Of a DNA stretch of 64,000 bases, positions 31,723 to 41,518 are shown piece by piece (positions within the stretch are counted from its first letter, which is position 1; each line of letters starts with the position of its first letter). The DNA lies in assembly GCF_013823385.1 (NCBI RefSeq), contig NZ_PNMA01000014.1:1-64000 (forward strand), read 5' to 3'. Source of the stretch: Hyphomonas sp. GTDB taxonomy: Bacteria; Pseudomonadota; Alphaproteobacteria; Caulobacterales; Hyphomonadaceae. A program made the translations under genes and the position numbers. Under the pieces are notes generated by a model. It was not told where the DNA came from, did not search any database, and saw nothing but the letters and a program-made list of their open reading frames with translations.

Positions 31723-33078
31723 ATGCTGAAAAGACTGATGCCGCTTCTGGCAGTCATCATGTTGGCCCTTGGGCTGGCCGCGCCTGCCAGTGCCCAGCTG
31801 CAGGTCCGCGTGGATGAAGGAAACTTCAAGCCGACGCCAATCGCCATACCGGACTTCCAGGTGACGGGGACCAACACCCAGCTCGCCCGGCAGATTGCCG
31901 ATGTGGTACGCGCGGACCTTGCCTCCACCGGCCTGTTCGACATGCAGAACCCGGCCTCCTTCATCCAGCGCGATCTTTCGATCAATGCCGAGCCGCGCTT
32001 TGCCGACTGGAAGATCATCCGTACCGATGCGCTGGTCGTCGGCGCTTTCGAGGAGCTTCCCGATGGCAAGCTCGCCGTCTCCTTCCGCCTGTGGGACGTC
32101 TATGGCGGGGAGCTGATGCGCATCAATGGTGAGCCGGGCCGCCGGCTGACTACCACGCCGGAAAACTGGCGCCGCATCGCCCACAAGATCGCCGACTCGA
32201 TCTACACCCGCCTGACCGGTGAAGACCCGTATTTCGACACCCGCATCGTCTACATCGCCGAAACCGGGCCGAAGACCGAGCGCGTGAAGCGTCTGGCCAT
32301 CATGGACAGCGACGGCGCCAACCAGCAATATCTCACCTCCGGCCGCTCGACCGTGCTGACGCCCCGCTTCAGCCCTTCGGCGCAGGAAATCACCTATATG
32401 TCGTATGAAGGGGGCCGCCCGCGCGTCTACCTCTTCAATATCGAGACCGGCCGTCAGGAACTGCTGGGCAACTTCCCCGGCATGACCTTCGCCCCCCGCT
32501 TCGGCACCGACGGACAGAGCGTGCTGCTCTCCCAGGCCCAGCGCGGCAATACCGACATCTACATCATGAACCTGCGCACGCGCGAAAGCCGCCGCCTGAC
32601 CGACCACCCGGCGATCGACACCTCGCCCTCGATGTCGCCCGATGGCCAGTCGATCGTGTTCAACTCCGACCGGGGCGGCACGCCGCAGCTCTATATCATG
32701 AACACCGATGGCAGCCCGCGCGCCTGTCCGTCGGGGGGCCGGGATACCGCCTGCCGCATCACCTTCGGCCGGGGCCGCTATTCCACGCCGGTCTGGTCCC
32801 CGCGCGGAGACCTGATTGCGTTTACCAAGCAGGAAGGCGGCAAATTCTATATCGGCGTCATCGGAATCGATGGCAAAGGCGAGCGCCTGCTGTCAGAATC
32901 CTATCTGGATGAAGGTCCGGACTGGTCGCCGAATGGCCGGGTCATCGTGTTCTTCCGCGAAAACCGTCCCGGCGCCGGTCCCCAGCTCTGGTCGGTCGAT
33001 CTTTCGGGCCGGAACGAGCGCCGGGTGATGACCCAGACCGATGCCTCGGACCCGGCCTGGTCGCCGGTTCTGCAATAG
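31723..33078 (+). CDS. tolB: Tol-Pal system periplasmic protein TolB
   Basis: A 451-residue periplasmic protein. A signal peptide (about 1-25, ending ASA) precedes the N-terminal alpha/beta domain (about 26-175) and a six-bladed propeller. The TolB repeat FSPDGQ-like units recur, e.g. TPRFSPSAQEI, PSMSPDGQSIVF and PDWSPNGRVIVF. It binds Pal and TolA. The start at 31723 gives the signal peptide and sits after GAGGAG; the longer frame to 31663 overlaps tolA. Gap to pal is 220 bp. Confidence 0.95.
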   Translation: MLKRLMPLLAVIMLALGLAAPASAQLQVRVDEGNFKPTPIAIPDFQVTGTNTQLARQIADVVRADLASTGLFDMQNPASFIQRDLSINAEPRFADWKIIRTDALVVGAFEELPDGKLAVSFRLWDVYGGELMRINGEPGRRLTTTPENWRRIAHKIADSIYTRLTGEDPYFDTRIVYIAETGPKTERVKRLAIMDSDGANQQYLTSGRSTVLTPRFSPSAQEITYMSYEGGRPRVYLFNIETGRQELLGNFPGMTFAPRFGTDGQSVLLSQAQRGNTDIYIMNLRTRESRRLTDHPAIDTSPSMSPDGQSIVFNSDRGGTPQLYIMNTDGSPRACPSGGRDTACRITFGRGRYSTPVWSPRGDLIAFTKQEGGKFYIGVIGIDGKGERLLSESYLDEGPDWSPNGRVIVFFRENRPGAGPQLWSVDLSGRNERRVMTQTDASDPAWSPVLQ

Positions 33079-33081
33079 AGT

Positions 33082-33100
33082 CTGCCCCATCCTGGGGCAG
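33082..33100. terminator. Hairpin in the tolB-pal gap
   Basis: A perfect 8-bp stem (33082-33089 with 33093-33100) with a TCC loop lies 4 bp after the tolB stop. It lacks a T run, so it may be a transcript-processing or attenuation site rather than a full terminator. The gap beyond it (33101-33298) is AT-rich and may carry a separate promoter for pal. Confidence 0.45.
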
Positions 33101-33298
33101 GCGCCCCGGGACCGTGTCCAAATAAGGCCATTTTGTGGCAAAAACAGCACAATTGGCCGAAAATTCAACGGAATACCGATTGTCGCGATAAAATAGTCAG
33201 AATAAGGAAATAAAAGGCCCGATAAGACGGCCGCCGACACACAGAAACCGCGAAGCGGTCCGTAAGTGCCAACTGAACTAACCTTGGAGCCCCGACAC

Positions 33299-33844
33299 AT
33301 GCATACTTTCCTGAAAGCTTCTGCCGCCGCCGCTCTGCTGGCCGCGACCGCTGCTTGCGCCTCTCGCCCCCCGCCGGCAAACGACACGCCGGTCACCCCT
33401 CCGCCGGTCCAGGACACCGTGACGGAGACTGAAACCGTGCGCACCGAGCCGGTTCAGCAATCCTCGATCAAACCGGGCTCGCTGGAAGACTTCCGCGTGA
33501 ACGTTGGCGAGCGCGTCTATTTCGACCTCGACCAGTACCGCCTCGACTCCGACGATCAGGAAATCCTGAAGCGTCAGGCCGCCTGGCTGAACGCCTACCC
33601 GAACGTTCGCGTTCTCGTTGCCGGCAACGCTGACGAGCGCGGCACGCGTGAGTACAACCTCGCCCTCGGCGAGCGCCGCGCTTCGGCTGCGAAAGACTAC
33701 CTTGTCAGCCTCGGCGTCAGCGCTTCGCGCATCGACACCGTCTCCTACGGCAAAGAGCGTCCGATCGCTGCTGGCTCGAACGAAGAGTCCTGGGCAATGA
33801 ACCGGAACGCATGGACCCAGATCATTTCTGGCGCCACCAGCTAA
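33299..33844 (+). CDS. pal: Peptidoglycan-associated lipoprotein Pal
   Basis: A 181-residue outer-membrane lipoprotein with an OmpA-type peptidoglycan-binding domain (about residues 70-175). Key stretches are YFDLDQYRLDSDD, GNADERGTREYNLALGERRA and VSYGKERP. The usual His before DERGTREYN is replaced by Asn-Ala. The leader ends in TAACAS, with Thr rather than Leu at -3 of the lipobox. The ATG at 33299 follows TTGGAG. It anchors the outer membrane to the wall and binds TolB. Confidence 0.94.
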   Translation: MHTFLKASAAAALLAATAACASRPPPANDTPVTPPPVQDTVTETETVRTEPVQQSSIKPGSLEDFRVNVGERVYFDLDQYRLDSDDQEILKRQAAWLNAYPNVRVLVAGNADERGTREYNLALGERRASAAKDYLVSLGVSASRIDTVSYGKERPIAAGSNEESWAMNRNAWTQIISGATS

Positions 33845-33871
33845 GCTGACTGCGTTTACGTGATGAAAAGG

Positions 33872-33910
33872 ACAGCCGGGTGCCATAATTTGGCCCCGGC
33901 TGTTTCTTTT
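33872..33910 (+). terminator. Rho-independent terminator after pal
   Basis: The stem (33872-33880 with 33895-33903) has an extra inner GCC/GGC pair and is followed by TTTCTTTT. It stands between pal and cpoB (start 33956), so cpoB may depend on read-through or on its own promoter. Confidence 0.8.
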
Positions 33911-33955
33911 ATTCCACCGGGCTGAAGTCTGCCCCCGCACCCGGAGATACCCGTC

Positions 33956-34909
33956 ATGCTGAAAGCCTCCCTTACTGGTCTTGCTGCCCTTGGACTTCTC
34001 GCAACGCCTGCCTCTGCGCAGACGCGCGGCGCCCCGATCGTGAAGGGGGTCACCACCGGAGACCTCTCCCAGCAGGTCGATCAGACCCGTCAGCAGACGG
34101 CGGATCTGATGCTCGAAATCAATCGCAATGCCGAACGGATCAACCAGCTCAATGGCCGGATTGAAACGCTCGAATTCGAACTCTCGCGCACCCGCGATGG
34201 CGCCCAGCAGCAGATGCTGGATAATGAAGCCCTCGCGCAGGAGAATGCAGAGCTTCGCCAGCAGCTTCAGGCCCAGGCCCGCGCGATCACCGCGCTGCAG
34301 ATGGTGGTTGGGGTTGAGGCAACCGAAATGCTCGATACCGGCTCAGGCCCGGCCGCTGCCGGCCCGCTGCCGTCCGCTTCGGCGCAGCTTCCCGTTGGCC
34401 CGGCGCCCAGCGCGCAGGCGGGTTCCGGGGGCGGCCCCTCCGTGCTGACCCCGGCGCGCAACGCGCAGGGCGGCCTGCCGGAAGGCTCGCTCGGCACGAT
34501 CTCGGCCAGCCAGCTTCCGGGCGAAGCCGGCCCGCTCTTCGCCGTCGCCCGCCAGCGCCTTCTGGCGCTCGACTATGCCGGCGCGCAGGAAGCCTTCCAG
34601 GAATTCGTCACCAAGTTCGGAAATGACCCGCAGGCCGGTGAAGCCTATTTCTGGCTTGGCGAAACGCTGCACCAGCAGAACGCCTATGCCGAAAGCGGCC
34701 AGGCCTACACCACCATGATCCGCTCCTTCCCGGATGATCAGCGCGCGCCCGATGCGCTGGCCCGTCTTGCCCGCTCGATGCGTCTCATCGGGGATACGGA
34801 GAAGGCCTGTCAGGCTCTCGACACCCTGCCCAAGCGCTATCCCAACGCGTCCAAGGTTGTGCGCGATCTGGCGGCCGTTGAGCGCACCCGTTCCGGATGC
34901 AAGGGCTAG
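33956..34909 (+). CDS. cpoB: Cell division coordinator CpoB (YbgF)
   Basis: A 317-residue periplasmic protein. A signal peptide (about 1-22) precedes an N-terminal coiled coil (about 38-108, rich in Gln/Glu), a Pro/Ser/Gly linker (about 120-180) and a C-terminal TPR region (about 190-310, with AGEAYFWLGETLHQQ and APDALARLARSMRLI). CpoB couples Tol-Pal to peptidoglycan synthesis at division. It overlaps tilS by 13 bp. Confidence 0.9.
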   Translation: MLKASLTGLAALGLLATPASAQTRGAPIVKGVTTGDLSQQVDQTRQQTADLMLEINRNAERINQLNGRIETLEFELSRTRDGAQQQMLDNEALAQENAELRQQLQAQARAITALQMVVGVEATEMLDTGSGPAAAGPLPSASAQLPVGPAPSAQAGSGGGPSVLTPARNAQGGLPEGSLGTISASQLPGEAGPLFAVARQRLLALDYAGAQEAFQEFVTKFGNDPQAGEAYFWLGETLHQQNAYAESGQAYTTMIRSFPDDQRAPDALARLARSMRLIGDTEKACQALDTLPKRYPNASKVVRDLAAVERTRSGCKG

Positions 34910-35997
34910 GGCCACAGCCGGCGTTTGAGGCAGCGCTCGCCGCGCTGCCAGCCTGCCTGCTGGACGCGCCGATTGGCGTCGCCGTCTCCGGCGGCGGAGA
35001 TTCCCTGGCGCTTCTGATCCTCGCCCAGCGCTGGGCTGCCCGCCAGGGGCGAACGCTTTATGGCCTCACCGTCGATCATGGTCTGCGCCCGGAAGCGCGG
35101 GCCGAGGCCGAGGCCGTTGCCGCGCTCTGCGGGAAGCTCGGCCTCGCGCATGAAACGCTGCGCCTTGAAGGCGCCGCCCCCCGCCAGGCATCGCTCCGGC
35201 GGGGCCGTCACGCCGCGCTCGCGCGGGCAGCCCGCCAGAGAGGCAGCCGTCTCCTGCTGACGGGCCATACGGCTGACGATCAGGCAGAAACCTTCCTGAT
35301 GCGCGCCCGGCAGGGGTCGGGCTGGTATGGGCTCGCCGGCATGCGGCCGCTCTCCCTCTCTCCGGTCTGGCCGGAGGGGCAGGGGGTGTTTATCGCCAGG
35401 CCTCTGCTCGGCGCCCGCCGGGAAGGGCTTCGCGCGTTCCTGCAGGCCGAAGGGGTCAGCTGGGCGGACGACCCGTCGAACGAGAATCCGGCCTACGAGC
35501 GGGTGCGCATGCGCCGCCTGCTTTGTCCAAAAGTGTCCGGATTTGTCCAACTTCTGTCCGTGATTGACCGGTTTCAGACATTAAGAATGATTGAGGATGC
35601 CGCTCTCTGGCGCTGGATGGCAACAAATTGCAGCGTGCGTGAGGGGGGTATCGAGGTGGTCTCCCTTGCCGGTCTGCCACCCGAAAGGGCTGCCCGCGCG
35701 ATGGGGCTCCTGGTCCAGATCGCGGCCGGCAGGGAGGCCTCCCCACGGGGTGAAGGCCTCGCCCGGCTGGTTGAGCGCATTGTTTCGGATGAAGATTTTC
35801 GCGGCGCCACCTTGGGCGGCTGCCATATCCGCCGCCACCGGGACCGCCTGCAGCTTCTCCCCGAAGCTGGCCAGCCCCGCCCCGGAATGGCAAATCGCCT
35901 CGCCGCCCACCAGGCCATCCTCTCCGGCCACACGAATGAAATTGCCGCAGCAGCAGGAAAGGAGTCGTTTTTAGAGGATTTGGTGCCTATCTTCTAA
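34897..35997 (+). CDS. tilS: tRNA(Ile)-lysidine synthetase
   Basis: A 366-residue enzyme that converts C34 of the AUA-reading tRNA(Ile) to lysidine. The P-loop motif AVSGGGDSLALL is near residue 30, and the tRNA-contacting segment is GHTADDQAETFLMR. The gene overlaps the cpoB 3' end and precedes ftsH by 47 bp. The region around residues 207-225 (35515-35565) is coded by unusual DNA with four GTCC repeats, spaced 10-11 bases apart. It remains in frame. Confidence 0.9.
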   Translation: MQGLGPQPAFEAALAALPACLLDAPIGVAVSGGGDSLALLILAQRWAARQGRTLYGLTVDHGLRPEARAEAEAVAALCGKLGLAHETLRLEGAAPRQASLRRGRHAALARAARQRGSRLLLTGHTADDQAETFLMRARQGSGWYGLAGMRPLSLSPVWPEGQGVFIARPLLGARREGLRAFLQAEGVSWADDPSNENPAYERVRMRRLLCPKVSGFVQLLSVIDRFQTLRMIEDAALWRWMATNCSVREGGIEVVSLAGLPPERAARAMGLLVQIAAGREASPRGEGLARLVERIVSDEDFRGATLGGCHIRRHRDRLQLLPEAGQPRPGMANRLAAHQAILSGHTNEIAAAAGKESFLEDLVPIF

Positions 35998-36044
35998 ATT
36001 CAATCCCGTATGGTGGATCGAATAGTCTCTGACGGAACCTTGCT

Positions 36045-37964
36045 ATGAACGTCCGTAATTTGGCGATATGGGGCGCGCTCGCCCTGCTCGTAATCGGTAT
36101 GGCTGTAATGATGGGCGGCAACCCTGAGGTTGCCCGTGCCCAGCCTACAAAGCTGTCCGAGATCTATCAGCTCGCAGAACAGGGCAAGATTGCCGATGCG
36201 ACGCTGGGAGATACCACCATCATCGCCAAGACGACGGATGGGCGGACGCTGAAAAGCGAGCTGCGTGCCCTCGACATGAAAACCGAGGACGTTCTCACCC
36301 AGAACAATGTTCCTTTTTCGGTGAAGCCCGATACCGGCCGCAACAATGTGGCCTCGGTCCTTCTGTCGCTTCTGCCGATCCTGCTGATCGTCGGCTTTGT
36401 CTTCTTCATGATGCGCCAGATGCAGGGCGGGGGCACCCGCGGCGCGATGAGCTTCGGCAAGTCTCGCGCCCGCCTCCTCACGGAGAAGCAGGGCCGCGTC
36501 ACCTTTGATGACGTTGCCGGCGTTGATGAAGCCAAGGAAGAGCTGCAGGAGATCGTCGAATTCCTGCAGGACCCTTCAAAATTCCAGCGCCTCGGCGGCA
36601 AAATCCCGAAAGGCGCGCTGCTGGTTGGCCCGCCGGGTACGGGTAAGACGCTGCTCGCCCGCGCTGTGGCCGGGGAAGCCGGCGTGCCCTTCTTCACAAT
36701 TTCGGGCTCGGACTTCGTTGAAATGTTCGTCGGTGTCGGCGCCAGCCGCGTCCGCGACATGTTTGAGCAGGCCAAACGCTCGGCACCCTGCATCATCTTC
36801 ATTGACGAGATCGACGCTGTCGGCCGCTCGCGCGGCGCCGGCCTCGGCGGCGGCAATGACGAGCGCGAGCAGACGCTGAACCAGCTGCTGGTCGAGATGG
36901 ACGGCTTCGAAGCCAATGAAGGCATCATCATCATGGCGGCGACCAACCGTCCTGACGTGCTTGACCCGGCGCTGCTGCGTCCGGGCCGCTTTGACCGCCA
37001 GGTGACCGTCGGCAATCCCGACATTATCGGCCGCGAGAAGATCCTGCGCGTTCACATGCGCAATGTGCCCCTCGCCAAGGATGTCGATTCCAAGACGATT
37101 GCGCGCGGCACACCCGGTTTCTCCGGCGCTGACCTGGCCAACCTCGTTAATGAGGCCGCCCTTCTCGCTGCCCGCCGTGGCAAGCGGGTGGTCGCCATGG
37201 CAGAGTTTGAAGATGCCAAGGATAAGGTTCTGATGGGGCCCGAGCGCCGATCGATGGTCATGTCGGAGAAGGAAAAGATCCTCACCGCCTGGCACGAAGC
37301 CGGCCACGCTGTCGTGGCGATGAAAGTGCCCGCCGCTGACCCTGTCCACAAGGCAACGATCATTCCGCGCGGCCGCGCGCTGGGCATGGTCATGCAGCTG
37401 CCCGAAGACGACAAGCTCTCCATGTCCAAGGTCGAGATGACCTCGCGCCTTGCCATCATCATGGGCGGGCGCGTGGCCGAGGAGCTGAAATTCGGCGATG
37501 ACAATGTCACGGCCGGCGCAGCGTCCGACATCCAGCAAGCAACCCGTCTTGCCCGCGCCATGGTCACCCGCTGGGGCTATTCGGACATCATCGGACCGGT
37601 CGATTACGGCTCGGACCAAGGAGACGTGTTCCTTGGCCAGCAACTGATGCAGTCGAGCCATATTTCGGAAGAAACCTCGCGCAAGATTGAGGAAGAAGTC
37701 CGTAAGCTGATCGAAAAGGGCAAGGAAGACGCCCGCGAGATCATGACGAAATACCGCAATGAGTGGGAAGCGATTGCCACCGGTCTGCTTGAGTTTGAAA
37801 CGCTGTCGGGCGAAGAGATTGCCAACCTTCTGAAGGGCACTCCGCCGAGCCGTCCGGATATTTCGGATGATGATGCCGGGCCCGCCTCCGCTGTGCCCGT
37901 GATCGGCAAGCGCAAGAAGCCCAAGGATGATGGCATCGGTGACGTTGAGCCCAATCCGGCCTGA
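36045..37964 (+). CDS. ftsH: ATP-dependent zinc metalloprotease FtsH
   Basis: A 639-residue hexameric inner-membrane AAA+ protease that degrades short-lived and damaged membrane proteins. Two membrane segments (about 5-23 and 105-125) flank a small periplasmic domain. Walker A GPPGTGKT, Walker B IIFIDEID, the second region of homology ([20 protein letters not shown]) and the zinc motif HEAGH (417-421) are intact. In related genomes glmM commonly follows; here it lies about 15 kb away on the other strand. Confidence 0.97.
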   Translation: MNVRNLAIWGALALLVIGMAVMMGGNPEVARAQPTKLSEIYQLAEQGKIADATLGDTTIIAKTTDGRTLKSELRALDMKTEDVLTQNNVPFSVKPDTGRNNVASVLLSLLPILLIVGFVFFMMRQMQGGGTRGAMSFGKSRARLLTEKQGRVTFDDVAGVDEAKEELQEIVEFLQDPSKFQRLGGKIPKGALLVGPPGTGKTLLARAVAGEAGVPFFTISGSDFVEMFVGVGASRVRDMFEQAKRSAPCIIFIDEIDAVGRSRGAGLGGGNDEREQTLNQLLVEMDGFEANEGIIIMAATNRPDVLDPALLRPGRFDRQVTVGNPDIIGREKILRVHMRNVPLAKDVDSKTIARGTPGFSGADLANLVNEAALLAARRGKRVVAMAEFEDAKDKVLMGPERRSMVMSEKEKILTAWHEAGHAVVAMKVPAADPVHKATIIPRGRALGMVMQLPEDDKLSMSKVEMTSRLAIIMGGRVAEELKFGDDNVTAGAASDIQQATRLARAMVTRWGYSDIIGPVDYGSDQGDVFLGQQLMQSSHISEETSRKIEEEVRKLIEKGKEDAREIMTKYRNEWEAIATGLLEFETLSGEEIANLLKGTPPSRPDISDDDAGPASAVPVIGKRKKPKDDGIGDVEPNPA

Positions 37965-37986
37965 TATTTCTGTTGCAACATTTTAG

Positions 37987-38018
37987 AAAACCCTTCCGGG
38001 CTCCCGGGAGGGTTTTTT
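37987..38018 (+). terminator. Rho-independent terminator after ftsH
   Basis: A 14-bp stem with one wobble pair (37987-38000 with 38003-38016), a CT loop and a T run of six ending in CTTTTT. It closes the tol-ftsH block. Confidence 0.9.
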
Positions 38019-38092
38019 CTTTTTATGGGCGCATTTTGGTCTGAATTTCCGGTAATCTGTCTTCTGACAAACCGGCAAGTAGGAGCGAGGGG

Positions 38093-38896
38093 ATGTGGTT
38101 CAATCTGGTGACAGCGGGTTTGGCCCTTCTGATGGCAACCGCCTGCGCAACGCATGTGCAAACAACGTCGGGTGCGGATTATCTGGCGCGGTATGATGGC
38201 AGTTACACCCCGGCGGCTGGCGCAGTGGCTTCGGAGGTGGACGTTCAGGTTCGCCAGATCGCGGCTGTGGAGCCCGATATCAGGTTTCCTGCGCGCATCG
38301 GGCTCGCCCGGATCGAGCGGGGTCATCTGGCGGCGATCCCGGAGCGGGAAGGGGAGGCGTGGGCCGCGCTGGCCCAGCAGCTTGATGGTCTTTATGGTGA
38401 GTTCGTGCCCGTCAGCCCCCTGATTGCCGCGATGGTGGCGCCGGAGAATGACAAGCCGCGCTATTCCTACACGGCCGCCGATACGATCGCTGAAATCCGC
38501 CGCGGCGCAGCGCGCCAGCATCTCGATTATGTGCTTGCCTATGAGGTTTCCACGAGCAATCGGAGCAAAGGCAGTGCGCTTTCCTTTGCCGACCTCACCG
38601 TGATAGGCATGTTTGTGCTGCCTGGGCGCAATGTTGAGGCAGAGGCAGCGGCAAGCGGCATTCTGATCGATGTGCGCAATGGTTATCCCTATGCGACGCT
38701 GACGGCGTTTGCCGACAAGAAGGGCCTGTCCCGCACAATCAACTCCTGGCAGGTGCGTCAGGAGATGATGAAGGATGCTTCTGCCAAGGCAGTGCTGGAG
38801 CTGGCGGGGGAGTTGCGCAGCGCTCTGGAGCAGCTTGCCGTGAAGGCCCACAGCATCAAGCCCGTATCTGCAGAGAATGCGGCCGCAGGCAGTTGA
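38093..38896 (+). CDS. Lipoprotein of unknown function
   Basis: A 267-residue predicted lipoprotein: a short leader ending in ATAC (Cys18). The body has a conserved-looking mix of strand and helix and no recognised family. The ATG at 38093 follows GGAGCGAGGGG. It is the first of three consecutive small genes in the same direction; the next starts 43 bp later. A role in the envelope is all that can be said. Confidence 0.65.
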   Translation: MWFNLVTAGLALLMATACATHVQTTSGADYLARYDGSYTPAAGAVASEVDVQVRQIAAVEPDIRFPARIGLARIERGHLAAIPEREGEAWAALAQQLDGLYGEFVPVSPLIAAMVAPENDKPRYSYTAADTIAEIRRGAARQHLDYVLAYEVSTSNRSKGSALSFADLTVIGMFVLPGRNVEAEAAASGILIDVRNGYPYATLTAFADKKGLSRTINSWQVRQEMMKDASAKAVLELAGELRSALEQLAVKAHSIKPVSAENAAAGS

Positions 38897-38939
38897 GCGA
38901 AGGCTTGCCTTTCCGGGGGTGGCCGGTAGGTTGCCTGTC

Positions 38940-39545
38940 ATGATGCTGAGATTGGCAGTTGCCCCCGCCTTCGCCCTTCTTCTGGCCGCCTGCGCGACGG
39001 CGCCTGCCGGGCCGCCTGACCTTCCGTTTGCGGAAGGACTTTCGGCCGTCTGCGGCAAGGCGTTTGAAGGCCGGGTGGTGAGCCATGACGCGGTGGATGA
39101 CGAGTGGCGCGAGAACCGCCTTGTCGTGCATGTGCGCGATTGCGAGTCGGGCGTGTTCCGTCTGCCGCTGAGTGTGGGCGAAGATCGCTCGCGCACCTGG
39201 GTGCTGACGGCGACGGGACCGGGGGGCGGCTGGGAGCTGCGTCACGTCCATCGCCATGAGGACGGCAGCCTTGACGCGCTGACCAGCTATGGCGGCTACT
39301 CGGTTTCCGATCCTTCCGCCGCGCGTCAGGAGTTCCCGGCTGATCAGTCCACAAAGGATCTGTTCGACCGTGAAGGCATTCCGGTATCGAAGGCTAATGT
39401 GTGGGCGGTGGAAGTGCGCTCAGGCCAGCAGATGTTTGCCTACGAACTGAAACGGCCGGAGCGCTTCTTCCGCGTCGAAGTGGATCTCTCCAGGCCGGTG
39501 GACATCCCGCCGCCGCACTGGGCGCCCCCTGCGCCTCCGATGTGA
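38940..39545 (+). CDS. Lipoprotein of unknown function
   Basis: A 201-residue predicted lipoprotein with a clear lipobox (LLAAC, about Cys19). The body contains a Trp/His-rich stretch (GPGGGWELRHVHRHEDG), EFPADQSTKDLF, and a C-terminal Pro-rich tail (PPPHWAPPAPPM). The sequence gives no family. The start at 38940 (or one codon later) is chosen for the AGG before it and the leader. It lies between two other unknown genes in the same direction and may share a transcript with them. Confidence 0.65.
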   Translation: MMLRLAVAPAFALLLAACATAPAGPPDLPFAEGLSAVCGKAFEGRVVSHDAVDDEWRENRLVVHVRDCESGVFRLPLSVGEDRSRTWVLTATGPGGGWELRHVHRHEDGSLDALTSYGGYSVSDPSAARQEFPADQSTKDLFDREGIPVSKANVWAVEVRSGQQMFAYELKRPERFFRVEVDLSRPVDIPPPHWAPPAPPM

Positions 39546-39561
39546 GTATCGCGGGCAACCG

Positions 39562-39912
39562 GTGCGAACGCCGGTCAGCCCCTACGTCCACCGGCCGGTG
39601 GACGGCGCGTTTCATGCTGCGGCACAGTTTGAGCCGCCTTTCCCTCAACCGGAGGCGGGGAAGGGCTGGCCGGTCTGGATACTCGAACACCGGGGCCATG
39701 AACTCCATTTTGCCAGCCCTCAGGAGATGGCCCATGTCGCCAGTGTTCTGGGGCAGAAGATCCTCCCGGACCCCCGCGTGCTGGGGGCCGAATTCAGCGC
39801 GGTCAATTCGCATTGGCTCTCTCGCATGGATAAAGCCTGGCTGAGCTGGAAGGTGCGGCAGGAGATTGTTCGAAGGTTGGCGGCCGCTCTGGCCCAGCTC
39901 GGCCATCTGTAA
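39562..39912 (+). CDS. Small conserved-looking protein, unknown function
   Basis: A 116-residue soluble protein with no signal peptide. Its central stretch (WPVWILEHRGHELHFASPQEMAHVASVLGQK; note strand then helix) is followed by a Trp/Arg-rich helix (LSWKVRQEIVRRL). The GTG start at 39562 lacks a strong ribosome site; earlier in-frame reading overlaps the gene before. No family is recognised with confidence. The name is left blank because only size and pattern are visible. Confidence 0.55.
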   Translation: MRTPVSPYVHRPVDGAFHAAAQFEPPFPQPEAGKGWPVWILEHRGHELHFASPQEMAHVASVLGQKILPDPRVLGAEFSAVNSHWLSRMDKAWLSWKVRQEIVRRLAAALAQLGHL

Positions 39913-39980
39913 GCCCTTGCCACGCCCATGATCCGTGGCAGGGTGCCATTCGGGGTTGCAAGAGATCGGGGATGCATATC

Positions 39981-40670
39981 ATGGCAGATATTGCTGGGGC
40001 TTCAGGCCAGACGGAGTTGACACGTCCGCTGATGGGCCGGTTCAAGCCGATGCGGGTGGCGCTTTTTGTCTATATGGCGGGGGAGGCTGGCCTCGCACTG
40101 GCGAGCCTTGTCGAATACTATTTCCTGACCGCGCGGGAGCTCGACCCGTATTTGGATCTGGGGGCGATGTCGTCGGCTTTTTCCCTGGCCGTTCTCGGCG
40201 TCAGCCTCGCCCAGATCGGCGGACTGGTCGCTTCGGTCATCCTTGTCTCGATGTGGACCTACAGGGCCATGAAGAACCTTCACATTGTCGGGGCTGTGGC
40301 GGCCACTATGTCACCGGGCTGGGCGGTTGGGTGGTATTTCATTCCAATCGCCAACATCTGGAAGCCGTTTGAAGGCATGCTGCAGATATGGCGCGAGTCT
40401 CACCGTCTCGCGGGGAGACCTGAGAAGGTTGCGGCCTATGTCGGCTGGTGGTGGGCAACGTGGATCGGCTCGAACATCCTTGCCAACATATCCCTGCGCC
40501 TGACAGGCTTCACCGATCCGCTACCGACTTATGATGCCGGCATTATCGTGGGCGCGGTTGGCAGCGCGCTTTCGGTCGTGTGCGGGATCCTGTTGTTGCG
40601 GACGACGAAGCAGGTAACGCAGGTTCAGACCGAGATGCGGTCCGGCGGCCTGGCCGATACGTTTGGCTGA
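39981..40670 (+). CDS. DUF4328 membrane protein
   Basis: A 229-residue inner-membrane protein with about four transmembrane segments. The conserved DUF4328 pattern is seen: SPGWAVGWYFIPIANIWKP and the following Trp/Arg-rich segment, then GWWWATWIGSNILANI. The family has no known activity. An ATG three codons earlier (39972) is an alternative start. It sits between an unknown gene and yebC. Confidence 0.83.
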   Translation: MADIAGASGQTELTRPLMGRFKPMRVALFVYMAGEAGLALASLVEYYFLTARELDPYLDLGAMSSAFSLAVLGVSLAQIGGLVASVILVSMWTYRAMKNLHIVGAVAATMSPGWAVGWYFIPIANIWKPFEGMLQIWRESHRLAGRPEKVAAYVGWWWATWIGSNILANISLRLTGFTDPLPTYDAGIIVGAVGSALSVVCGILLLRTTKQVTQVQTEMRSGGLADTFG

Positions 40671-40759
40671 TCGCACCGGCGCGGCTTCCCAAGTACGTTT
40701 TGGCGCGATAGACACCGCCCCACACAGCCAGAAACCAGACAGTATCGAGGGGTTTTCCC

Positions 40760-41518
40760 ATGGCCGGGCACAGTAAATGGGCCAACATTCAGCACCGTAA
40801 GGGCAAGCAGGACAAGAAGCGCGCCGTGCTTTTCGCGCGCCTGTCCAAAGAGATCACCGTGGCATCGAAGATGGGTGGGCCGGACCCGGCCATGAACCCG
40901 CGCCTTCGGCTGGCGATTGCCAACGCCAAGGGTGTTTCGGTGCCCAAGGACAATATCCAGCGGGCGATCGACAAGGGCCAGTCCGGCGGCGGCGCAGACT
41001 ATGCCGATATCCGCTATGAGGGCGTTGGCCCTGGCGGCGTCGGCATCATCATCGAAGCGTCCACGGACAACAAGAACCGTGCCGCCACCGACATACGCAC
41101 CGCCTTTTCAAAGAATGGCGGCGCGCTGGGTACGACCGGCTCTGTGTCGTTCAATTTCGACCAGCTTGGCGAGATCGAATATCCTGCAAGCGCCGGAACG
41201 GCCGACGAGGTGATGGATGCGGCCATCATGGCCGGCGCACAGGACGTGGAATCCGATGAGGATGGCCACTGGATCTACACGGCGCGGGAAGATTTCGCCG
41301 CCGTTTCCACTGCGCTGGCCGAGACATTTGGCAACAAGGTGGAGCCCACCTCGGCGAAGATCATCTGGAAGCCTAAGGTCACGACGCCGGTTTCCGGCGA
41401 TGCCGCCGACCAGCTGATGAAGCTGCTCGACGTGCTTGATGAGCTTGATGACGTCCAGAACGTCTATGACAATTCCGAGCTCTCGGAAGAAGAGATGGCG
41501 CGCCTGGCTGGGGGCTGA
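40760..41518 (+). CDS. yebC: YebC/PmpR family DNA-binding regulator
   Basis: A 252-residue YebC-family protein. The opening MAGHSKWANIQHRKGKQD and the stretch KDNIQRAIDKGQ are diagnostic. The three-domain fold is complete. Family members regulate quorum sensing, ruvC or other genes, and recent work also links YebC to translation of hard peptides. The ATG at 40760 follows GAGGGG. It converges with the CoA transferase gene, whose stop abuts its own. Confidence 0.94.
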   Translation: MAGHSKWANIQHRKGKQDKKRAVLFARLSKEITVASKMGGPDPAMNPRLRLAIANAKGVSVPKDNIQRAIDKGQSGGGADYADIRYEGVGPGGVGIIIEASTDNKNRAATDIRTAFSKNGGALGTTGSVSFNFDQLGEIEYPASAGTADEVMDAAIMAGAQDVESDEDGHWIYTAREDFAAVSTALAETFGNKVEPTSAKIIWKPKVTTPVSGDAADQLMKLLDVLDELDDVQNVYDNSELSEEEMARLAGG

